Assembly: GCA_000432275.1 (NCBI GenBank)
Contig: HF995322.1
Span: 55,883 to 62,646, forward strand
Direction of reading: 5' to 3'
Source: Proteobacteria bacterium CAG:495
GTDB taxonomy: Bacteria > Pseudomonadota > Alphaproteobacteria > RF32 > CAG-239
Length of the DNA stretch: 6,764 bases
Notes under the pieces: generated by a model
Told to the model about the DNA's origin: nothing
Databases searched by the model: none
The model's input: only the letters and a program-made list of their open reading frames with translations
Part shown: in pieces, positions 1 through 5,344 of the stretch
Position numbering within the stretch: position 1 is the stretch's first letter
Layout: each line of letters starts with the position of its first letter
Position numbers and translations under genes: made by a program

Positions 1-1
1 C

Positions 2-55
2 AGCCGCTCCGAAGCGGAAATGGAATTGTTAAAAGCTTTGCGCTCAATAAAGTAA
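2..55 (+). CDS. C-terminal tail of an upstream gene, possibly a DUF6468-type flagellar-cluster protein (5' truncated)
   Basis: The reading frame starting at base 2 gives 17 residues, SRSEAEMELLKALRSIK, then a TAA stop at 53-55. The start lies outside the window. The charged, amphipathic helix-like ending (SEAE-x-ELL-x-ALR) resembles what I remember of the C-termini of the small DUF6468-type proteins that sit directly before motE in alphaproteobacterial flagellar clusters. The gap to the motE start is about 20 nt, consistent with an operon. So little is visible that the family name is an inference from context. A competing frame starting at base 1 is also open, to a stop at 58-60, but its peptide looks less protein-like. 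Confidence 0.4.
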   Translation, partial: SRSEAEMELLKALRSIK

Positions 56-65
56 AATAAAATTT

Positions 66-69
66 AAGG
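66..69 (+). promoter_or_regulatory. Ribosome binding site (AAGG) for the motE-like gene
   Basis: AAGG at 66-69 lies 4 nt before the ATG at 74 and 7 nt before the ATG at 77. The second spacing is the more usual one, so the second of the two tandem ATGs is the preferred start. The choice changes the protein by only one Met. Confidence 0.5.
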
Positions 70-76
70 TCAGATG

Positions 77-730
77 ATGTTTAACAAAACAAATAAAGTC
101 AAAATAAGATTATTGCCGGTTTTTATCTTTGTAGCCGTTTTGACCGTGTCGGTAAAACTCAATAACATTTTTGACTTGTACAACAACCCCGCTCAAAAGA
201 CGCTGAGTATCTCTCCGGCTCAGGCTTTGGCAGAAGAAAAAGCCAATTCCGACACCGCCGAACTGAGCAAGGTTTTGAATCAGGGTGACAAGGCTGCCGC
301 CAACGCTGCGGCCGGAACTCCTGCGTCCGCGTTTACTCAGTCGGAAATTCTTATTTTGCAGGAATTGGCAGAACGTCGTGAAGCTCTCGACATCCGCGCC
401 AAAGAAATCGACAAAAGAGCAATTCAGCTGAAAGTCGCCGAGGACGAAATTGATAAAAAGATAAAGCAGCTTAAGGCCTATGAGCAAAAGCTGCAAAAAC
501 TGATAAACAAATACAGCGAACAAGAGCAGGAAAACATCGCTTCCTTGGTCAAACTGTACACCTCAATGAAGCCTAAAGACGCCGCCCGGATTTTCAATAC
601 GCTGGATATGAACATCACCGTGGCATTGCTGAAAGGAATGAAACCGTCGTCGTCCTCCGCCATTCTTTCCCAAATGAATTCGGAAAAAGCCAAGGCCGTT
701 ACGTCAGAGCTTATTGGAAACAACATTTAA
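77..730 (+). CDS. motE: MotE-like membrane-anchored periplasmic flagellar motility protein
   Basis: The product is 217 aa from the ATG at 77 (218 aa from the tandem ATG at 74). Visible parts in order: a basic N-terminus (NKTNKVKIR); one hydrophobic segment at about residues 11-28 without an obvious cleavage site, so probably a signal anchor; an Ala-rich, low-complexity linker at about 45-88; a long heptad-like charged coiled coil at about 89-153; and a C-terminal helical domain at about 157-213 (LVKLYTSMKPKDAARIF, later ALLKGMKP and AILSQMN) that matches the MgtE_N-like fold of MotE/FliG-type proteins. In Sinorhizobium meliloti, MotE is a chaperone/stabiliser of the periplasmic motor protein MotC. 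Whether this organism has MotC cannot be seen here. The protein has no cysteine at all, whereas the S. meliloti protein is, as I recall, a disulfide-linked dimer. It sits between a probable flagellar-cluster gene tail and a co-directional TPR gene, which supports a motility operon. The family call is firm; the exact role is less so. Confidence 0.8.
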   Translation: MFNKTNKVKIRLLPVFIFVAVLTVSVKLNNIFDLYNNPAQKTLSISPAQALAEEKANSDTAELSKVLNQGDKAAANAAAGTPASAFTQSEILILQELAERREALDIRAKEIDKRAIQLKVAEDEIDKKIKQLKAYEQKLQKLINKYSEQEQENIASLVKLYTSMKPKDAARIFNTLDMNITVALLKGMKPSSSSAILSQMNSEKAKAVTSELIGNNI

Positions 731-3362
731 TTTTAACGCTGAGAAACAAACATTGCCGAGCTGTAACTTTTACATAAAATTCGTTTCAGTCTTAAGTTTC
801 TGCTTAAGCCTGCTTTTATGTGTTTCGGCAGAAGCCCAACCCTTAAGCAATGCGTCTCCTGCCGGAAAAGTCAAAGTCGAAGACTTGTCTCCTCTGGAAA
901 CGGAGCCTCGTCCTCAGGCTCGGCCGACAGCTCCCGTAACCGTTGAAACCCAGGGAACCACGTTAAAAAACAAAGAAACGATATCTGCCGCCCAAATTAA
1001 AGCGCCGGTTACCGAACCCCAGTTTGCCAGCTTAAGCTTTGCCTGGAATATGCCGGTCAGTTTGGCCGTTTTCAAACGCCAAAACAAACTCTGGATTGTA
1101 TTTGACCATTCCCAGCAGATTGACATTAAGGAACTGCGCAATATGGCCGGAGATTTGGCCGAAAACATCTTCCAGTTTCCCCATCCCGGAGCAACGATTA
1201 TCCAGTTGACGCCCAAAGAAGACGTCCAGTTCTTCGTCCGAAAAGAAGGCTTGCTGTGGATTGTCGATCTTTTTACCTCAGACCAAAAACCGCAGCCGGT
1301 TAAAGATATGACGATTTTCACACAATACGACAGCCTAAATCGTCCTTATCTCTTCATCCCCACGGAGGCCGCCGGCAACATCGTCTCGGTGATTGACCCC
1401 GACGTCGGCGACATCATCACCGTCGCCCCGACCGGAAGTGCCGGCTATGGTCTCAATGCTCCTTACCACTATCCGGAGTTTGATACGCTGGCCACCGAAC
1501 AAGGTCTGGCCTTTGTCATCAAGGCTCAGGACATTATGCTCAACCGCGGCAACACCGGATTGACCCTGCGGGCACAAAACCGGGGCCTGAATATAACCGA
1601 AGGACTTGACGCGCTAAAAAGACAGCAGCAGTTCAAAACCTCGGAAGATTCTCTTGAATCTTTCGATATAAAGATTCAACCGCAACTGCTGGCAATGCCA
1701 TACAGCGAAGCTGTGGAACAGCTGAAACAGGACATCCTGTCGGCTACTCCCGAGCAACGCGGCATTGCACGTCTTGAACTGGTAAAATACTATGTTTCCA
1801 AAGGCATGGGAACCAATGCTCTCTACATTCTTAACCAAATGCAGGCGGCAAACCTTCCGGAAGCCCAGTCGGACAAATTCCACGCCCTGCTCGGCGTCGC
1901 AAACTTCTTGGCGCATCGTTATGACCAGGCCGTAGAGAACTTTGAACACGGAAAACTTCCCGAAATAAACGAAGCCATATTTTGGAGAACCCTGGCTTCC
2001 AGCGCACAGGAATTTAAGCCGGAAAATAACGTAATCCTTTTCTCCTTTGTCACGCTTATCCGTGACTACCCTCAGGAACTTAAAGACCGTATCGCCGTTA
2101 TCGGTGCCGAAAACGCGCTCAACGTTAACGACGATATTGCCGCACAAAATTTTATCGACATTTTGAAATCCGGCAGCGCTGACCGCCTGCGCAACCGCAA
2201 AGCGCAAATAGACTATCTCGCAGCAAAAAAACAGGAACTTCAGGGCTATCCGCGCAATGCCATCCGCGCCTATCGGGAAATCGCGCTCAGCCGTGACCAA
2301 AAGTATTCGTCGTTGGCTCGTTATGACAATGCCGTTTTAAGCCAGCAAATAAATGCCCTTAGCCTGAACGAAGCAATCGGCGAGCTTGAAAAACTTCGTT
2401 TTGCCTGGACCGAACCGAAATTCAAATGGGAACTTCTAAACCGGCTGGCAGACTTCTATGTGAAAAACGCCGATTATTACAATGCCCTGAAAACGCTTAA
2501 GGAAACCCTGCCGATGGCAACTCCGGATCAGCGTCGGACGCTTCTCGCCAAAATGGTTCAGTGGTTTGAAGACATCTATATCAACAATCAGGCGGACAAC
2601 AGCCTGTCAGCCGTAAAATCTTTGGCGCTTTATCAAGATTTCGAATGGCTGGCGGCCCGCAGCAAACATCAAAACGAAATCATCCAAAAGCTGGCAGACC
2701 GCCTGGTAGCGGTAGACCTGCTGCCTCGTGCCGACAAACTGCTGACGACGCTCCTCAAGAAAAATGACGTAAGCAAAACCGATCGAGCCAAAATCGGAGC
2801 CCGGCTGGCTGTCATTTACCTTTTTGAGCGCAAATCTCCTGAAGCCCTGGAAATTCTGAACGCAACGGAATATGACAATCTTCCTTTTGAAGTCGAGGCT
2901 CATCGCCGTGTCATTCGCGCTCGAACAATGGCTAATTTGGGACAGACTGACGAAGCCCTGAAACTCCTCAACGACGACTACAGCAAAAACGCAACCCTGC
3001 TTAAGGCTGAAATCTTTTGGAACGCCCGTCAGTGGGGAGATGCGGCCGACGCCATAAAATACCTCATAGAAAAACCGACCCCGGGCAAACCGTTGTCTCA
3101 AGAACAAATCAACTATATTCTGGATTGGGCCACAACGCTCAAAAAAGCCGGACGGGAAACCGTTTTGGTTCGGCTGCGCAACAAATTTATGCCTTATTTT
3201 GCCAAAACTAAATATCATAGTGCATTTAACATCTTAACAGATCACCTTGAAAATGATAAAATCGACCTCAAAGAAATAAACAGCATAGTCAACGATGTTC
3301 AGGCATTCAGCGACTTTGCCAAAGCTTATAACGATTCGCTCAAGAGTACGGCAATAAAATAA
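714..3362 (+). CDS. Exported AMIN-like / tetratricopeptide-repeat protein linked to motE (function unknown)
   Basis: The longest frame gives 882 aa from a TTG at 714, overlapping the previous gene by 17 nt. No ATG or GTG is available before the folded part. A second TTG at 753 (869 aa, GAG at 741-743 as a weak Shine-Dalgarno) would give a tidier signal peptide and may be the true start. In 714 numbering, a hydrophobic core lies at about residues 23-38 and ends in AEA at 39-41, a typical signal peptidase I site. No lipobox is present. A Pro-rich linker follows (about 42-100), then a beta-rich AMIN-like module (about 104-187, with LWIVFDHSQ and a closing LLWIVDLF), a second beta-rich stretch (about 200-300), and a long all-helical region (about 340-870) with TPR-type helix pairs such as ALYILNQMQ, AVENFEHG and EALKLLNDD. 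It is therefore probably a periplasmic protein-interaction scaffold. Proteins of this build follow motE in alphaproteobacterial flagellar clusters, so a role in motor or flagellar assembly is inferred; no enzyme motif is visible. Its stop abuts the uvrB start. Confidence 0.75.
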   Translation: METTFNFNAEKQTLPSCNFYIKFVSVLSFCLSLLLCVSAEAQPLSNASPAGKVKVEDLSPLETEPRPQARPTAPVTVETQGTTLKNKETISAAQIKAPVTEPQFASLSFAWNMPVSLAVFKRQNKLWIVFDHSQQIDIKELRNMAGDLAENIFQFPHPGATIIQLTPKEDVQFFVRKEGLLWIVDLFTSDQKPQPVKDMTIFTQYDSLNRPYLFIPTEAAGNIVSVIDPDVGDIITVAPTGSAGYGLNAPYHYPEFDTLATEQGLAFVIKAQDIMLNRGNTGLTLRAQNRGLNITEGLDALKRQQQFKTSEDSLESFDIKIQPQLLAMPYSEAVEQLKQDILSATPEQRGIARLELVKYYVSKGMGTNALYILNQMQAANLPEAQSDKFHALLGVANFLAHRYDQAVENFEHGKLPEINEAIFWRTLASSAQEFKPENNVILFSFVTLIRDYPQELKDRIAVIGAENALNVNDDIAAQNFIDILKSGSADRLRNRKAQIDYLAAKKQELQGYPRNAIRAYREIALSRDQKYSSLARYDNAVLSQQINALSLNEAIGELEKLRFAWTEPKFKWELLNRLADFYVKNADYYNALKTLKETLPMATPDQRRTLLAKMVQWFEDIYINNQADNSLSAVKSLALYQDFEWLAARSKHQNEIIQKLADRLVAVDLLPRADKLLTTLLKKNDVSKTDRAKIGARLAVIYLFERKSPEALEILNATEYDNLPFEVEAHRRVIRARTMANLGQTDEALKLLNDDYSKNATLLKAEIFWNARQWGDAADAIKYLIEKPTPGKPLSQEQINYILDWATTLKKAGRETVLVRLRNKFMPYFAKTKYHSAFNILTDHLENDKIDLKEINSIVNDVQAFSDFAKAYNDSLKSTAIK
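780..836 (+). other. Signal peptide hydrophobic core and signal peptidase I site of the TPR protein
   Basis: This segment encodes FVSVLSFCLSLLLCVSAEA. It follows a lysine and has Ala at -3 and -1 before the predicted cut, with mature protein starting at QPLSNAS. The residues before its cysteines are Phe and Leu, so it does not fit a lipoprotein box. It predicts Sec-dependent export to the periplasm. Confidence 0.7.
3234..3262 (+). promoter_or_regulatory. Candidate sigma-70-type promoter for uvrB inside the 3' end of the TPR gene
   Basis: TTAACA at 3234-3239 (5 of 6 to TTGACA) and TAAAAT at 3257-3262 (5 of 6 to TATAAT) are separated by exactly 17 bp. A TG at 3254-3255 gives an extended -10 (TGATAAAAT). 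Transcription would begin near 3269, leaving a leader of roughly 95 nt before the uvrB ATG. The boxes lie in coding sequence within an AT-rich patch, so chance is possible. Alphaproteobacterial promoters also do not always follow the E. coli consensus. I saw no alphaproteobacterial LexA box (GTTC-N7-GTTC) between it and uvrB. Confidence 0.4.
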
Positions 3363-5342
3363 ATGTCAGCTGATTTTCAAATTGAAAGCCCGTTTCAGCC
3401 TGCCGGCGACCAGCCCCAGGCAATCAAGGAGCTTTGCGAAGGAATTAACAACGGTGTCAAGGACCAGGTCCTGCTGGGAGTGACCGGCAGCGGCAAAACC
3501 TATACTATGGCCAAAATCATCGAACAATGCAAACGTCCGGCCTTGATTATGGCGCCCAATAAAATCCTTGCGGCTCAGCTGTACACGGAAATGAAGGAGT
3601 TTTTCCCCCACAACCACGTGGAATACTTTGTTTCTTACTACGACTATTACCAACCGGAAGCCTACGTTCCCAAAACCGATACCTACATTGAAAAAGATTC
3701 GGCAATCAACGAACAAATTGACCGTATGCGCAACTCGGCCACCCGCAACATTTTGGAAAACCGTGACGTAATCATTGTCGCATCGGTTTCTTGCATTTAT
3801 GGTTTGGGCGACGTTGAATCCTACGCCGCAATGACGCTCCCCTTGTCCGTGGGGGAGGAAATCAATCCCAAAGAAATATATAAGCGCCTTGCCGAGCTTC
3901 AATACGAACGCAATCAACAAAACTTCGTGCGTTCAACATTTCGTGTTCAGGGCGACACCTTGGACATCTTTCCGGCCCACTATGAAGACCGTGCATGGAG
4001 AATATCTTTTTTCGGCGACGAAATTGAAAGCATTTATGAATTTGATTCCCTTACCGGAAAACGTACGGCCGAACTCAAAGACATCGTCATCTATCCGGCC
4101 AACCATTATGTAACGCCCCGGCCGGCAATCTCGCAGGCCATTGTCAACATCAAAAAGGAACTGGGCGAGCAACTGGAAGAATTTACCGCTCAAAACAAAC
4201 TTCTGGAAGCGCAAAGGCTTGAACAAAGAACCCGTTTTGACCTTGAAATGCTGGAAACGACCGGACATTGTAAAGGGATTGAAAACTACTCGCGTTACCT
4301 TACCGGACGCAAACCCGGAGAGCCGCCTCCCACGTTATTTGAATACCTGCCGCCGGACGCCATTGTTTTTGTTGACGAAAGTCACGTTTCCGTTCCCCAA
4401 ATCGGAGGAATGTATCGGGGTGACCGTAACCGTAAAAGCACGCTTTCCGACTATGGTTTCCGCCTGCCCTCCTGCGTAGACAACCGTCCGTTAAAATTTG
4501 AAGAATGGAATCAAATGCGCGGTCAGACGATTTTCGTTTCGGCCACCCCCGGCGATTGGGAGCTTGAACAAAGCCATGGAACCTTTGCCGAGCAGGTTAT
4601 TCGCCCTACCGGTCTGACAGACCCCCTGTGTATTGTCCGCCCGGTTGAAAATCAGATTGACGATCTTATGCAGGAATGTCGCAAAACCGCAGCCCGCGGC
4701 GAACGCGTTTTGGTAACGACCTTAACTAAAAAAATGGCGGAAGATTTGACTGAATATCTGAATGACAACGGCATTAAAGTGCGTTATCTCCATTCGGACA
4801 TCGAAACCTTGGAACGCATCGAAATTATCCGTGATCTCCGTCTGGGCGTTTTTGACGTGCTGGTCGGCATTAACCTTCTTCGCGAAGGATTGGATATTCC
4901 CGAATGTTCGCTGGTTGCCATTTTGGATGCCGATAAAGAAGGCTTCCTTCGTTCCGAGCGTTCGTTAATACAGACTATCGGCCGTGCTGCCCGCAATGCC
5001 GAGGGTCGGGTAATTCTTTATGCAGACAAAATGACCGGCTCTCTGGAGGCCGCTTTGCGCGAAACCAACCGCCGCCGCCAAAAACAGCTCAACTATAACG
5101 CCGAGCACGGAATTACGCCGCAAACCATCAAGAAAAAGATTTCCAACGCCTTGAGCGAAATGACCGCCGCCGATTACGTAGAAACCAAGAAGGAAGCGCC
5201 CGAAGAGATTAAAGACATTGACAAGAAACTGCGTGAGTACAAAAAGCTTATGCAGGAAGCCGCCGTCAACCTTGAATTTGAAACAGCCATGGTTTATCGC
5301 GACAAAATCAAGGAACTCGAGCAGATTTATCTCAAAAGCTAA
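3363..5342 (+). CDS. uvrB: UvrABC excinuclease subunit B (nucleotide excision repair helicase-like ATPase)
   Basis: Complete, 659 aa (E. coli UvrB is 673). UvrB is loaded onto damaged DNA by UvrA, verifies the lesion with a beta-hairpin, and recruits UvrC for the two incisions. Visible signatures: N-terminal FQPAGDQPQAI; Walker A GVTGSGKT at residues 39-46 (Lys45); the beta-hairpin tyrosines Y92, Y93, Y95, Y96, Y101 and Y108, numbered as in E. coli; the UvrA-interacting domain 2 after about 150; the DESH motif II at 338-341, followed by VPQIGGMYRGDRNRK; VSATPGDWE as motif III; LREGLDIPE as motif V; and QTIGRAARN at 537-545 with the motif VI arginines R541 and R544. The C-terminal UVR coiled-coil domain, which contacts UvrC, is at about 619-657 (LEFETAMVYRDKIKELE). 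No key residue is missing. Phrases such as SCVDNRPLKFEEW and GTFAEQVIRPTG look alphaproteobacterial. The ATG follows the TPR gene stop with no spacer and has no good Shine-Dalgarno, which suggests translational coupling. A candidate promoter lies about 100 nt upstream. Confidence 0.98.
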   Translation: MSADFQIESPFQPAGDQPQAIKELCEGINNGVKDQVLLGVTGSGKTYTMAKIIEQCKRPALIMAPNKILAAQLYTEMKEFFPHNHVEYFVSYYDYYQPEAYVPKTDTYIEKDSAINEQIDRMRNSATRNILENRDVIIVASVSCIYGLGDVESYAAMTLPLSVGEEINPKEIYKRLAELQYERNQQNFVRSTFRVQGDTLDIFPAHYEDRAWRISFFGDEIESIYEFDSLTGKRTAELKDIVIYPANHYVTPRPAISQAIVNIKKELGEQLEEFTAQNKLLEAQRLEQRTRFDLEMLETTGHCKGIENYSRYLTGRKPGEPPPTLFEYLPPDAIVFVDESHVSVPQIGGMYRGDRNRKSTLSDYGFRLPSCVDNRPLKFEEWNQMRGQTIFVSATPGDWELEQSHGTFAEQVIRPTGLTDPLCIVRPVENQIDDLMQECRKTAARGERVLVTTLTKKMAEDLTEYLNDNGIKVRYLHSDIETLERIEIIRDLRLGVFDVLVGINLLREGLDIPECSLVAILDADKEGFLRSERSLIQTIGRAARNAEGRVILYADKMTGSLEAALRETNRRRQKQLNYNAEHGITPQTIKKKISNALSEMTAADYVETKKEAPEEIKDIDKKLREYKKLMQEAAVNLEFETAMVYRDKIKELEQIYLKS

Positions 5343-5344
5343 AC

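Noticed and set aside
29..58. Possible promoter before motE (TTAAAA, 18 bp, TAAAAT)
   Set aside because: The -35 box matches only 4 of 6 and the start would fall about 10 nt from the ATG. The AT-rich gap makes chance matches likely, and the operon arrangement does not require it.
791..808. Inverted repeat CTTAAG-6 nt-CTTAAG in the signal peptide region
   Set aside because: Each arm is itself a 6-bp palindrome, the stem is AT-rich and short, and it lies in coding sequence rich in Leu and Lys/Ser codons; no T-run follows.
1614..2300. Long open frame on the - strand opposite the TPR gene (228 aa)
   Set aside because: It lies wholly inside the TPR gene, has no recognisable domain and a composition typical of antisense translation; the + strand frame has clear signal peptide and repeat structure.
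2607..3218. Second long - strand open frame opposite the TPR gene (203 aa)
   Set aside because: Same reasons: antisense shadow with no domain, and no ribosome binding site noted.
3260..3362. SOS (LexA) operator upstream of uvrB
   Set aside because: The only partial match is GTTC near 3297 with no second GTTC at the right spacing; neither the GTTC-N7-GTTC nor the CTGT-N8-ACAG form is present.
3366..3920. - strand open frame opposite the start of uvrB (184 aa)
   Set aside because: Fully overlaps strongly conserved uvrB coding sequence; the peptide is low in recognisable motifs.
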